In this document: positions 55,651 to 64,000 of the stretch, piece after piece
Position numbering within the stretch: the stretch's first letter is position 1
How the letters are laid out: every line of letters begins with the position of its first letter
Source of the DNA: Thermopolyspora sp044507605
Lineage (GTDB): Bacteria > Actinomycetota > Actinomycetes > Streptosporangiales > Streptosporangiaceae
Assembly (NCBI GenBank): GCA_044507605.1
Contig: JBIQJI010000020.1
Span: 1-64,000 of the forward strand
Direction of reading: 5' to 3'
DNA: 64,000 nt
Made by a program: the position numbers and the translations under genes
Notes under the pieces: generated by a model
The model's input: the letters and a program-made list of their open reading frames with translations, nothing else
What the model was told of the DNA's origin: nothing
Database searches by the model: none

Positions 55651-56759
55651 CGGCGGCGGGCGCCACCGGGCTCGTCGTCGACGCGGTCACGACACGGGTG
55701 ATCTCGCGGCCGTACGTCCGCCCGTTCGGCATCAGCAGCGGGAGCAGCGAGGAGCTGACGAGCCTGCTCGTCGAGGTGGTCGCGGGCGACCGGCGCGGCC
55801 TCGGCGAGGCGTCGCCCATGACGGCGTACACGGGGGAGACCCTCGACGGCGTCCGGAGCGCCGTGACGGACGTGCTGGCGCCGGCGCTGACCGGCCGTGA
55901 GCTGCACGGCATCGCCGGCGCCCACGCGATCATGGACCGGGCGGTGCGGGGGCAGCATCTGGCGAAGGCGGCCATCGACATCGCGCTGCACGACCTGGTG
56001 GCGGCCGCGGCCGGCCTGCCGGTGCACGCTCTGCTGGGCGGCGCGGCCCGCGCCTCGGTGCCGATCGCGTGGGTGGTCGGCCTGGGCGACGTGGACGAGG
56101 TGGTGGCCGAGGCGGCCGAGTACGCGGCCCGGGGTTTTCGCCACATCAAGGTGAAGGGCGGCGTCGACCCCGAGCGGGACGTGCGGCTGGTGCGGGCGCT
56201 GCGTGCGAAACTGCCGCCGGACGTGGCGACGTCGCTCGACGCCAATGAGGGCTACACCCGGCAGGACGCCCCGCGGACCTTGGCGCTGATGGACGACGCC
56301 GGGCTGAGCATGGTCGAGCAGCCGCTGCCGCGCTGGGACCTGCGCGGGCTCGCGGAGCTGCGGGGCCGCCTGCGCATGCGGGTCATGGCCGACGAGAGCG
56401 TGCGGTCGATCCACGACGCGCTCGCCGTGATCGAGGCCGGCGCCGCCGACATCGTCAACATCAAGATCCTCAAGGTGGGGGGCCTGTACCGGGCCCGGCA
56501 GGTGGCGGCGCTGGCCGAGGCCGCCGGGCTCGCCGTGAAGGTCGGCAGCATGCCCGAGCTGGGCGTGGCGACCCTGGCCGGGCTGCACCTCGCCGCCGGC
56601 CTGCCGGACGACTCGGTGCCCGGCGACCTGGTCGGGCCGCTGATGGTCGACGGCGACGACACCGCCCCCGGCGTGTTCGCCGCGGCCCGCGCCGGAACGC
56701 TGCGGACACCCACCGGACCGGGTCTCGGCTACGCCCCGGCCGCGGAGAACGGGCGGTGA
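55647..56759 (+). CDS. Enolase-superfamily protein, muconate-cycloisomerase/dipeptide-epimerase type (370 aa)
   Basis: The N-terminal capping domain (residues 1-125) holds EASPMTAYTGETLDGV. The barrel carries Lys168-x-Lys170 in HIKVKGG, metal ligands Asp198 (SLDANEGY), Glu224 (VEQPLPRWD) and Asp249 (MADES), and Lys273/Lys276 in NIKILKVGG. Lysines on both faces are the muconate-lactonizing subgroup pattern, which includes cycloisomerases, OSB synthases and dipeptide epimerases. It is not the His-containing mandelate-racemase subgroup. Start ATG 55647 overlaps the aminotransferase stop. Confidence 0.92.
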   Translation: MTAAGATGLVVDAVTTRVISRPYVRPFGISSGSSEELTSLLVEVVAGDRRGLGEASPMTAYTGETLDGVRSAVTDVLAPALTGRELHGIAGAHAIMDRAVRGQHLAKAAIDIALHDLVAAAAGLPVHALLGGAARASVPIAWVVGLGDVDEVVAEAAEYAARGFRHIKVKGGVDPERDVRLVRALRAKLPPDVATSLDANEGYTRQDAPRTLALMDDAGLSMVEQPLPRWDLRGLAELRGRLRMRVMADESVRSIHDALAVIEAGAADIVNIKILKVGGLYRARQVAALAEAAGLAVKVGSMPELGVATLAGLHLAAGLPDDSVPGDLVGPLMVDGDDTAPGVFAAARAGTLRTPTGPGLGYAPAAENGR

Positions 56760-57805
56760 CCATGGAGCACGTACGACTCGGCGCCTCCGGGCTGATGATC
56801 TCCCGCGTCGTCTACGGAAACTGGCTGACCCAGGGCACCGGCGGCGACCGGGACACGGCGGCGGTCTGCGTGCGCGAGGCACTCGATCTGGGCATCACCA
56901 CGTTCGATACCGCCGACGCTTACGCCAACACCGCGGCCGAGTCGCTGCTCGGCGACCTGCTGAAGAACGAGCGCCGCGCCGGCCTGGAGATCCTCACCAA
57001 GGTCTACAACCCCATCGGCCCACGCGGCCCGAACGACTCGGGGCTGTCGCGCAAGCACATCATGGAGGGCATCGACGGATCGCTGCGGCGGCTGCGCACC
57101 GACTACGTCGACGTCTACCAGGCCCACCGCTTCGACCCCGACACGCCGCTCGAGGAGACCATGCGGGCGCTGGCCGACGTGGTGCGCATGGGCAAGGCCC
57201 GCTACATCGGCGTGAGCGAGTGGACCGCCGACCAGATCCGGCGGGGCGCCGCCCTCGCCCGTCGCTTCGGCGTGCAACTGGTGTCGAACCAGCCGCAGTA
57301 CTCCCTGCTGTGGCGGGTGATCGAGGCCGAGGTGATACCGGCCTGCGCCGAACTCGGCATCTCCCAGATCGTCTGGTCGCCGCTGGCGCAGGGCGTGCTC
57401 ACCGGCAAGTACCTCCCGGACGCGGCGCCGCCGGAAGGGTCGCGGGGGGCCGGGGCGACGGCGTCCGGCGAGCCACTGCTGGCGGGCTTCATGCGACCGG
57501 AGGTGCTGCGCCGCGTACAGGACCTGCGGCCGATCGCGGCCGAACTCGGGCTCAGCCTCGCCCAGCTCGCCCTGGCATGGGTGCTGAAGAACCAGAACGT
57601 GGCCGCGGCGATAGTGGGGGCGTCGCGGCCAGGTCAGCTCCGGGAGACCGTCGCCGGGTGGAACGCCGAGATCCCATCCGACGCGATGGCGCGCATCGAC
57701 GACGTCCTTTCCGGCGTGGTCGAACGCCGTGCGGACCTTACCGCCCGCATGGCACCGAAACGCGGCTATGCCGCCGACTTCTACAAGCAGGCGAGGGCGC
57801 GGTGA
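56756..57805 (+). CDS. Aldo/keto reductase, KvAB/Tas-like (349 aa)
   Basis: A NADPH-dependent TIM-barrel oxidoreductase. The tetrad is visible: Asp and Tyr in FDTADAYANTAAES, Lys in EILTKVYNP and His in YQAHRFD. ISQIVWSPLAQGVLTGKYLP and VAAAIVGASRPGQLRETV bind the cofactor. The family layout matches potassium-channel-beta-like reductases. It would interconvert an aldehyde or ketone with an alcohol in the pathway. GTG 56756 overlaps the enolase-superfamily stop (GTGA). Confidence 0.92.
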   Translation: MTMEHVRLGASGLMISRVVYGNWLTQGTGGDRDTAAVCVREALDLGITTFDTADAYANTAAESLLGDLLKNERRAGLEILTKVYNPIGPRGPNDSGLSRKHIMEGIDGSLRRLRTDYVDVYQAHRFDPDTPLEETMRALADVVRMGKARYIGVSEWTADQIRRGAALARRFGVQLVSNQPQYSLLWRVIEAEVIPACAELGISQIVWSPLAQGVLTGKYLPDAAPPEGSRGAGATASGEPLLAGFMRPEVLRRVQDLRPIAAELGLSLAQLALAWVLKNQNVAAAIVGASRPGQLRETVAGWNAEIPSDAMARIDDVLSGVVERRADLTARMAPKRGYAADFYKQARAR

Positions 57806-57878
57806 CCACGCCCGGCACGCCGATCACAAGGTGGGGGAATTCGGATCGGGGACTTCCGGCAGAAATGAGGACGGCACA

Positions 57879-59471
57879 ATGGCGAGATCAACAATAAGGT
57901 CAGTGATATGCGTGGTGGGCGCGCTCGTGACGGCGCTCGCCCTGTCGGCCTGCCAGGGGTCGGACACGTCCACCGGCGGTGACACGTCCTCGGCGGGCTC
58001 CGCCACCCAGCCGCTCGACCAGGTCAGGGTCGGCGTGCCGGGACCGGTCGTCACCCTCGACGGCTCCGTGGCGGGAGACGCCGCGTCCATGAACGGCATC
58101 TACCTCACCTCGGGTCAGCTGACCCGCTTCAACGCGGACCGCAAGCCGGTCCTCGACCTGGCGCAGAGCATCGACGTGGCCGAGGACGGCCTGTCGGCCA
58201 CCGTGAAGTTCCGGCCCGGGCTGAAGTACTCCGACGGCACCCCGATCGTCGCCGAGGACCTCCAGTACGCATACGAGCGCAACCTCAAGGGCACCGGCGC
58301 GGCGTTCGTCGCCACCATCAAGTCGATCGAGGTCGTCGACGACGTCACGGCGATCGTGCACCTCAAGGGCCCCGACCCGGACCTGTTGTCCTGGTTCGCC
58401 GAGCGCGCCCTGCAACTCCACCCGAAGAAGCTCATCGAGTCCGACCCGGACTACTGGCGGCACCCGGTGAGCGGCGGCCCGTACATGGTCGACAAGGGCT
58501 GGACTCCGGGCGCCGACGTGTTCACCGCCACGGAGAACCCGAACTACCCCAAGGGCCCGATGATGGTGAAGAAGGTGCAGCTCGTCTCCTCACCGGACGC
58601 CAACTCCCGCATCCTCCAGCTCACCAGCGGCCAGCTCGACGCGGCCATCGACCTGCCGCTGTCGAGCATGAGCTCCTTCCCGAAAGAGGTGAAGATCTCC
58701 AAGGCGGGTGTCGGCGGCACCAACTACCTGGTCGCGAACGAGACCAAGGGCGGCCCGCTCGCCGACAAGCGGGTGCGCCAGGCCATGTCGTACGCCATCG
58801 ACCGCAAGGCGATCTCGCAGAAGGCGTTCTTCGGGCTGCAGCCGGCGTCGACTTCGCCGATGTTCGACTGCGGTGAGCTGTGCGAGCGGCATCTGCTGCC
58901 GGAGGACGGCGCGCAGGACCTCGCCAAGGCGCGTCAGCTGATGCAGGAGGCGGGGTACGCCAACGGCTTCAGCGCCGACCTCAAGGTGAGCAACAGCCGG
59001 GGCGGCTGGCAGGACGCCGCGGTCATCGTCGCCAACGACCTGGCGCAGATCGGCATCAAGGCCAAGGTGACCCCTGTCGACGAGGGCCAGCACTACAGCT
59101 CGATCACCAAGCGCAATTACGAGCTGTTCTTCACCGGCGGCGGCGGGCACCACCAGGCGACCCTGTCGCAGATGCTCGCCAAGGGCGACTTCTGGGTGGC
59201 GGCCACCGGCTGGAAGCCGCCGGCGGAGGCCGCCGACGTGCTGCGCGAGACCGCGACCGAGCAGGACCCGGCGAAGCGGCGCGCCGCGTACACCGAGGCG
59301 CAGAAGATCTGGATGGACGCCATGCACGTCATCCCGATCACCGAGCGCGTCCAGCTCAACGGCAGCAGGGTTCCTGACAAGATCTTCGTCCCGCAGATCG
59401 CGAACGACCAGAAGATCGAGTTCCAGACCGTGGCCGAGGCCAAGCGCGGAGTGCGGGCCGGGGACCTGTGA
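57879..59471 (+). CDS. ABC transporter substrate-binding lipoprotein, family 5 (530 aa)
   Basis: A lipoprotein signal peptide ends at the lipobox ALSAC (Cys25). The SBP_bac_5 domain includes DGLSATVKFRPGLKYSDGTP, VAEDLQYAYERNLKG and the C-terminal MDAMHVIPITERVQLNGSR. These proteins bind oligopeptides, opines, glycosides or metal chelates, and the ligand cannot be read from sequence. There is a 73-base gap from the aldo/keto reductase gene, and the stop overlaps the permease start. It gives the operon its external sensor for uptake. Confidence 0.93.
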   Translation: MARSTIRSVICVVGALVTALALSACQGSDTSTGGDTSSAGSATQPLDQVRVGVPGPVVTLDGSVAGDAASMNGIYLTSGQLTRFNADRKPVLDLAQSIDVAEDGLSATVKFRPGLKYSDGTPIVAEDLQYAYERNLKGTGAAFVATIKSIEVVDDVTAIVHLKGPDPDLLSWFAERALQLHPKKLIESDPDYWRHPVSGGPYMVDKGWTPGADVFTATENPNYPKGPMMVKKVQLVSSPDANSRILQLTSGQLDAAIDLPLSSMSSFPKEVKISKAGVGGTNYLVANETKGGPLADKRVRQAMSYAIDRKAISQKAFFGLQPASTSPMFDCGELCERHLLPEDGAQDLAKARQLMQEAGYANGFSADLKVSNSRGGWQDAAVIVANDLAQIGIKAKVTPVDEGQHYSSITKRNYELFFTGGGGHHQATLSQMLAKGDFWVAATGWKPPAEAADVLRETATEQDPAKRRAAYTEAQKIWMDAMHVIPITERVQLNGSRVPDKIFVPQIANDQKIEFQTVAEAKRGVRAGDL

Positions 59472-60538
59472 CCGGAAGCAACGACCGATCCCACGAGACC
59501 GCCGGCGCGCGGGGTGTGCTCACGAGCCCCGAGGAAGGGGCCGTGGGCGCACCGGCCGGCCGTGCCGTGACCCGGCCCGGCGGCCCGTTGGGCGTCCTGC
59601 GCCGCAACCGGGTGGTGCGGATCGTGGCGCGGGGCGTCGCCGTCGGCTTCATCGTGGCGACGGTGGCCTTCTCCGTGCTGCGGTTCGCCCCCGGCGACCC
59701 TGTGCTCACGATCCTCGGCGACCAGGCCACCCCCGCCGCCGTCGCCGAGATGCGGGCCAAGCTGGGCCTCGACGGCAACGTCCTGGTCCAGTACGGCCGG
59801 TTCCTCGGCGACGCGGTGCGCGGCGACCTCGGCACCTCGATCACGAGCGGCACCCCCGTCACCGCGATCATCGGCGACTCCATCGCGCCCACCCTGTCCC
59901 TGGTGCTGATGACCGCCGTCCTCGCGCTGATCATCTCGGTGCCGGTCGGGCTGCGGCTCGCGCTCGTGCCGAACGGCCCGTTCAGCAAGGTGTTCCGGGT
60001 GGTCGCGTCGCTGTCGCTCGCGACGCCCGGGTTCTTCCTCGGCCTGCTGGCGCTGCTGCTGTTCGCCATCAGGTGGGGCGTCGCCCCGGTCGCGGGGTTC
60101 GAGGCGTCGTTCCCCGGCGCCCTGGCGTACGTGTGGCTTCCGGCGCTGGTCATCTGCGCCCAGCTCGTGCCCATCCTGGCCCGGGTCTTCCGGTCGTCGG
60201 TGATGCGCACCCTCGATGAGGAGTTCATCGAGGCGGCCATCGTGCGCGGCGTCTCGCGGCCCAGATTCCACTGGCACTATCTGGTGCGGCCGTCGATCGC
60301 GCCGACCATCGCGCTGCTGGGCTACATCACCGGTCAGCTGCTCGGCGCCTCGGTCATGATCGAGATGGTGTTCGGCATGCCCGGCATCGGCACCCGGCTG
60401 GTGCAGGCCGTGACCACCCGCGACTACCCGACCGTCCAGGGGATCCTGCTGCTGTTCGGAGTCATCGTGGTGCTCATCACCACCCTGTCGGAGCTGCTGA
60501 TCAAGTATCTCGACCCGAGGGCAGGTGGTGCCGAATGA
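59468..60538 (+). CDS. ABC transporter permease, DppB/OppB type (356 aa)
   Basis: A polar N-terminus of about 45 residues is followed by six membrane segments. The domain has the characteristic FAPGDPVLTILG near the first segment. The EAA-like coupling motif EEFIEAAIVRGVSRPRFHWH lies near residue 258, and VFGMPGIGTRLVQAVTTRDY is typical of DppB. It forms one half of the channel for the ligand bound by the upstream lipoprotein. GTG 59468 overlaps the previous stop (GTGA). Confidence 0.93.
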   Translation: MTGSNDRSHETAGARGVLTSPEEGAVGAPAGRAVTRPGGPLGVLRRNRVVRIVARGVAVGFIVATVAFSVLRFAPGDPVLTILGDQATPAAVAEMRAKLGLDGNVLVQYGRFLGDAVRGDLGTSITSGTPVTAIIGDSIAPTLSLVLMTAVLALIISVPVGLRLALVPNGPFSKVFRVVASLSLATPGFFLGLLALLLFAIRWGVAPVAGFEASFPGALAYVWLPALVICAQLVPILARVFRSSVMRTLDEEFIEAAIVRGVSRPRFHWHYLVRPSIAPTIALLGYITGQLLGASVMIEMVFGMPGIGTRLVQAVTTRDYPTVQGILLLFGVIVVLITTLSELLIKYLDPRAGGAE

Positions 60539-61356
60539 CGTGGGCCGCGCGGCTGAGGAACGCCGACGCGACGTTCGCCGTGGGCGTGGCGCTGCTCGTG
60601 CTGATCGTGCTCGCCAGCGTGCTCGTGCCGATCCTGAGCCCCTTCGATCCGCTCAACGGCACCTCGCAGCCCATGCAGGGCCCGTCGGCGCAGAACCTGT
60701 TCGGCACCGACAACCTCGGCAGGGACATCATGGTCCGCGCGTTCACCGCCGCGCGGCTCGACATGGCCCTGTCGGTCGCGGCCGTCGGTGTCTCCCTCGT
60801 GCTCGGCACACTGCTCGGCGCCGTCATGGGCGCCGCCGGGCGGTCGAAGGTGAGCGGGTTCCTGACCCTGGTCGTCGACAGCATCAACGCCTTCCCGTTC
60901 ATCGTGCTGGCCCTCGGCGTCGTCGCGGTGATCGGGCCCAGCCCGACCGGCGTGCTGCTGGCCATCATCCTGACCGGGTGGGCCCGGTACGCGCGGGTCG
61001 CGCGCACCCGCACGGCGGTGATCGCCGACTCGGACTTCGTCAACGCGGCCCGGCTGCTCGGCTACGGCCGCATGCGGGTGATGTTCCGGCACATCTTCCC
61101 GAACGTCTACGGCGAGAGCTTCGCGTTCGCGCTGAGCGAGCTGGTCATCGTGATCTTGACCATCGCCTCGCTGTCGTTCCTCGGCGCCGGAGTCCGCCCG
61201 CCGACCGCCGAGCTGGGGGCCATGATCTCCGAGGGGCGCATCTTCCTCGGCCAGGCATGGTGGATCTCGGTCTTCCCGGGCGCGGTGCTCGCGCTCGCCG
61301 CCCTCAGCATCCAGTTGATCGCCGACGGCTACGAGAGGATGACCCGCTATGCGTAG
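60535..61356 (+). CDS. ABC transporter permease, DppC/OppC type (273 aa)
   Basis: Six membrane segments. FGTDNLGRDIMVRAFTAARL is the classic DppC N-terminal motif, and DFVNAARLLGYGRMRVMFRH is the coupling loop that touches the ATPases. It pairs with the DppB-type permease. ATG 60535 overlaps the previous stop (ATGA), and the end overlaps the ATPase gene by eight bases. Confidence 0.94.
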   Translation: MTWAARLRNADATFAVGVALLVLIVLASVLVPILSPFDPLNGTSQPMQGPSAQNLFGTDNLGRDIMVRAFTAARLDMALSVAAVGVSLVLGTLLGAVMGAAGRSKVSGFLTLVVDSINAFPFIVLALGVVAVIGPSPTGVLLAIILTGWARYARVARTRTAVIADSDFVNAARLLGYGRMRVMFRHIFPNVYGESFAFALSELVIVILTIASLSFLGAGVRPPTAELGAMISEGRIFLGQAWWISVFPGAVLALAALSIQLIADGYERMTRYA

Positions 61357-62380
61357 CGACGCGAGCACCGCACCGCCACGCGGCGGCACGGCCGCCGGGG
61401 CCTCGCCCGCCGAGCTGCTCTCCGTCACCGACGTCGCCGTGGCGATCAGGCGGCGGGGCGGCGACCTGCCCGTCATCGACAGCGCCACGTTCAGCGTGCC
61501 GGCCAACGCCGCGCTCGGCGTGGTGGGCGAGTCGGGCTCGGGCAAGAGCATGCTGAGCCGCGCCCTGATCGGCACCCTGCCCCGGTACGGCGGCCGCGTC
61601 ACCCGCGGCTCGATCCGCTGGCAGGGCCGCGAACTGGTGGGCCTGCCCGAGAAGGCGTGGCGGACCATCCGCGGCACCGAGATCGGGTACGTCCCGCAGA
61701 GCTCGATGGCCGGGCTCAACCCGATCCTGCCCATCGGCGTCCAGCTCCTCGAAGCCGTGTCGAAGGGCCGGCGCAGGGGCGGCGCCGACGACCGCGCCCG
61801 GGTGCTGGAGCTGCTCGACCTGGTGCACATCCCGAGAGCCGAGCAGGTGATCTCCGAGACGGCCGGGCAGCTGTCCGGCGGCATGCGCCAGCGGGTCGTC
61901 ATCGCCGCCGCGCTGGCCCAGCGCCCCCAGCTGCTCATCCTGGACGAGCCCACCACCGCGCTCGACGTCACCGTGCAGGCCGGCATCTTGCGGCTGATCG
62001 CCGAGCTGCGCCGCGACCTCGGCATGGCGGTGCTGCTCACCTCGCACGACCTCGGCGTCATCGAGACCGTCTGCGACCAGATCATGACGATGTACGCGGG
62101 CGCGGTCATCGAGATCGGCCCCACCGCCGCCGTCAGGTCGGGCGCCCTGCACCCGTACACCAAGGCCCTGATGACGTCGCGCGTCGACGAGGCGGAGCCG
62201 GGCACCGACCTGGTCACCATCCCGGGCGAGCCGCCGACGGCGGGGAACTGGCCGACCGGCTGCCGCTTCCGGCCCCGCTGCCCCGTCTCCATCGACGCCT
62301 GCCACGAAGGCGCTCAGCCGCGGATGCGCGCCTTCGGCGACCGGTCGTCGGCCTGCATCAGGACCGAGGAGTGGACGTGA
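61349..62380 (+). CDS. ABC transporter ATPase, DppD type (343 aa)
   Basis: Walker A GVVGESGSGKSMLSRAL, signature QLSGGMRQRVVIA, Walker B LLILDEPTTALDVTVQ and the H-loop LLTSHDLGVIE are all intact. The C-terminal oligopeptide-type extension ends in CRFRPRCPVSIDAC, which in relatives binds an iron-sulphur cluster. It energises import by the permease pair. Its end overlaps the second ATPase gene (GTGA). Confidence 0.94.
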   Translation: MRSDASTAPPRGGTAAGASPAELLSVTDVAVAIRRRGGDLPVIDSATFSVPANAALGVVGESGSGKSMLSRALIGTLPRYGGRVTRGSIRWQGRELVGLPEKAWRTIRGTEIGYVPQSSMAGLNPILPIGVQLLEAVSKGRRRGGADDRARVLELLDLVHIPRAEQVISETAGQLSGGMRQRVVIAAALAQRPQLLILDEPTTALDVTVQAGILRLIAELRRDLGMAVLLTSHDLGVIETVCDQIMTMYAGAVIEIGPTAAVRSGALHPYTKALMTSRVDEAEPGTDLVTIPGEPPTAGNWPTGCRFRPRCPVSIDACHEGAQPRMRAFGDRSSACIRTEEWT

Positions 62381-63249
62381 CCGAGCCGAACGAGCACGCC
62401 CCACGGCCCATCGACGCGCCCATCGACGCGCACACCGGCGCGCCGATCGACGAGCCGGCCGTCACGGTGGAGGGTCTGCACGTCACCTTCGCCACCGCGC
62501 GAGGCGACGTGCATGCCGTCCGCGGCGTCGACCTCGTCGTCGCCCCGGGAGAGACCGTGGGCATCGTCGGCGAGTCCGGCAGCGGCAAGTCGACGATCGC
62601 CCGCGCCATCGTCGGCCTGGTCGAAGCGGCGGCCGGGCGCGTCGAAGTGCGCGGCCGGCCGGTACGGCCGCTGCGCGGCCGCCGCGCACGGGCCGACGCC
62701 GCGGCCGTACAGATGATCTTCCAGGACTCCTACACGTCGCTGAACCCCCGGCAGCGGCCCCTAGACGCCGTCGCCGAGGCGGTCCACGTCTGCCAGGGCC
62801 TCGGCCGCGCCGACGCGCGGGCGCGGGCGCGGGACCTGCTCGGCTCGGTCGGCATCTCACCGGCGCAGAGCGTCATGAAGACCCGGTCGCTGTCGGGCGG
62901 GCAGCGGCAGCGGGTGTCGATCGCCCGTGCGCTCGCCGCCGAGCCCAAGGTGCTGGTCGCCGACGAGCCGACCTCGTCGCTCGACCAGTCCATCGCGGCC
63001 AGCCTGCTCAACCTGCTGCGCAAGATCCAGGCGGAACGCGACATCGCGGTCGTGTTCATCACCCACGACCTCGGCGTCGTGCGCTACCTCGCCCACCGGG
63101 TCTACGTGATGAAGGACGGCCGCTTCGTCGAAAACGGGCTCACCGCCGAAGTGTTCGCGGCACCCGCACACGAGTACACGCGCACGCTCGTGTCGTCGCT
63201 GCCCGGAGTCATGGCGGCGGCCCCCGACGGCCCGGCCGCCGCGGGCTGA
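62377..63249 (+). CDS. ABC transporter ATPase, DppF type (290 aa)
   Basis: Walker A GIVGESGSGKSTIARAI, the Q-loop QMIFQDSYTSLNPRQ, signature SLSGGQRQRVSIARA, Walker B VLVADEPTSSLDQ and H-loop FITHDLGVV are present. Unlike its partner, it lacks the Cys-rich C-terminal extension and ends soon after the domain. The N-terminal 28 residues contain repeated PIDAPIDA-like sequence. Together with the DppD-type ATPase it completes a full five-component importer. GTG 62377. Confidence 0.93.
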   Translation: MTEPNEHAPRPIDAPIDAHTGAPIDEPAVTVEGLHVTFATARGDVHAVRGVDLVVAPGETVGIVGESGSGKSTIARAIVGLVEAAAGRVEVRGRPVRPLRGRRARADAAAVQMIFQDSYTSLNPRQRPLDAVAEAVHVCQGLGRADARARARDLLGSVGISPAQSVMKTRSLSGGQRQRVSIARALAAEPKVLVADEPTSSLDQSIAASLLNLLRKIQAERDIAVVFITHDLGVVRYLAHRVYVMKDGRFVENGLTAEVFAAPAHEYTRTLVSSLPGVMAAAPDGPAAAG

Positions 63250-63290
63250 CCCGTGCGCCCGCACCGACACGAACAACCTGGAGAGGAACC

Positions 63291-64000
63291 ATGGACGCCA
63301 TTGGGGTGGGGATCGTCGGCACCGGCATCATGGCCAAGGCGCACGCCGCGGTCGTGGCCGAGGACCCGCGGGTCCGGCTCGCCGGCTGGGTGAGCCGGCG
63401 GCGCGACCCGGAAGGGCTCGACGCGTTCGGCCCGGCCCCGGTGCACGGGTCCGTCGGCGAGCTGCTCGCCGACGACTCGGTCGGCATCGTGATCGTCGCG
63501 ACACCCGACTTCGCGCACCGGGAGCCGAGCGTCGCCGCCGCCGAGGCGGGCCGGCACGTGCTCATCGAAAAGCCGCTCGCCACCTCGGCCGCCGACGCCG
63601 AGGCGGTCCTGGCCGCCGTACGCTCCGCCGGGGTGCACGCCATGACGCTGTTCAACCAGCGCTGGCTGCCGGCGTACTGGCAGGCCAAGCAGGAGCTCGC
63701 CCGGCCCGACGCCGGGCGGCCGATCATGGCGTACGCGCGCAAGAACGACACCCTGCACGTGCCCACCGAGATGATCTCGTGGGCGGACCGCTCGTCCCCC
63801 TCGTGGTTCCTGTCCTCCCACGACGTGGACCTGGTCACCTGGTACCTCGACGCGGCGCCCGTCGAGGTGTACGCGACGGCGGTCCGCCGCGTCCTGGTGG
63901 GGCGCGGCATCGACACGCCCGACGCCGTGCAGGCCCAGGTGCGGTTCGCCGACGGCGCCGTCGCGACGTTCGAGTCCTCGTGGGCGGTGCCCCTCGGCTA
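63291..64000 (+). CDS. Gfo/Idh/MocA-family oxidoreductase, 5' part (cut by window edge)
   Basis: An NAD(P)-dependent dehydrogenase. The Rossmann motif is MDAIGVGIVGTGIMAKAHAA and the catalytic Lys lies in HVLIEKPLATSAADAE, the EKP motif. The segment FNQRWLPAYWQAKQEL belongs to the linking region, and the C-terminal alpha/beta domain has begun (DLVTWYLDAAPVEVYATAV). The family acts on sugars, sugar acids and inositols, or as a biliverdin-type reductase. ATG 63291 follows GAGAGGAACC. It starts 41 bases after the last ABC gene and continues past the window. Confidence 0.93.
   Translation, partial: MDAIGVGIVGTGIMAKAHAAVVAEDPRVRLAGWVSRRRDPEGLDAFGPAPVHGSVGELLADDSVGIVIVATPDFAHREPSVAAAEAGRHVLIEKPLATSAADAEAVLAAVRSAGVHAMTLFNQRWLPAYWQAKQELARPDAGRPIMAYARKNDTLHVPTEMISWADRSSPSWFLSSHDVDLVTWYLDAAPVEVYATAVRRVLVGRGIDTPDAVQAQVRFADGAVATFESSWAVPLG

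Overview
The window is about 72% GC with coding frames saturated in G/C at third codon positions. It carries bldC, a vdh gene, a DUF3073 gene, ECF42-type sigma factor genes and an XRE-DUF5753/DUF397 pair. Together these point to a filamentous sporulating actinomycete, most likely a member of Streptosporangiales (Nonomuraea/Streptosporangium-like). No sequence search was run, so the genus is an inference.

Layout. 1-1051: the start of a leftward NRPS condensation-domain gene running off the edge. 1.5-2.2 kb: an orphan mrpF-mrpG pair. 2.3-6.5 kb: a YjbR-like gene, an AlaX-type tRNA-editing gene, then a DUF998 / DGPF / ECF42 sigma block behind an ECF42-like promoter. 6.7-12.2 kb: a short phage-like gene relic, a PHP-UvrD helicase fusion, PspC, and an MFS exporter. 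12.4-15.1 kb: a zincin-like metallopeptidase, a membrane metallophosphoesterase, and a tRNA-Glu/Asp/Phe cluster with a terminator. 15.3-18.6 kb: a frameshifted nucleotidyltransferase pseudogene, an XRE/TPR regulator with an ABM monooxygenase, an HATPase protein, a very long hairpin and a VOC protein. 18.9-24.4 kb: GH1 glycosidase, pyrD, GH20 hexosaminidase, a lipoprotein amidase and a small hypothetical gene. 24.6-33.2 kb: a LacI regulator, then a block whose order (bldC, DUF8083-like gene, vdh, DUF3073, purM, purF) matches the Streptomyces core chromosome, followed by a DUF4190 and a sterol-carrier-family gene. 33.3-38.8 kb: subtilisin-like protease, small membrane proteins, VOC protein, FadE5-like acyl-CoA dehydrogenase and a Dabb protein. 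38.9-46.8 kb: the branched-chain 2-oxoacid dehydrogenase operon (E1alpha, E1beta, E2) diverging from purS-HATPase-purQ-purL. 47-51.6 kb: a membrane class III nucleotide cyclase beside a Crp/Fnr regulator, then an HATPase, XRE-DUF5753, DUF397 trio. 51.6-64 kb: a GntR/FadR-type regulator divergent from a tightly packed run of at least eleven genes, the last cut by the window edge.

How they work together. Valine dehydrogenase and the BCKDH complex form a valine-to-acyl-CoA route. purF, M, S, Q and L give five purine steps. The 52-64 kb run is a self-contained uptake and catabolic unit (FAH-fold hydrolase, D-2-hydroxyacid dehydrogenase, GSAM-like aminotransferase, enolase-superfamily enzyme, aldo/keto reductase, a peptide/opine-type ABC importer and a Gfo/Idh/MocA dehydrogenase). 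Its substrate cannot be read from sequence, and it is the best candidate here for an undescribed pathway. Much of the interest elsewhere lies in intergenic dyads that look like operators or terminators.
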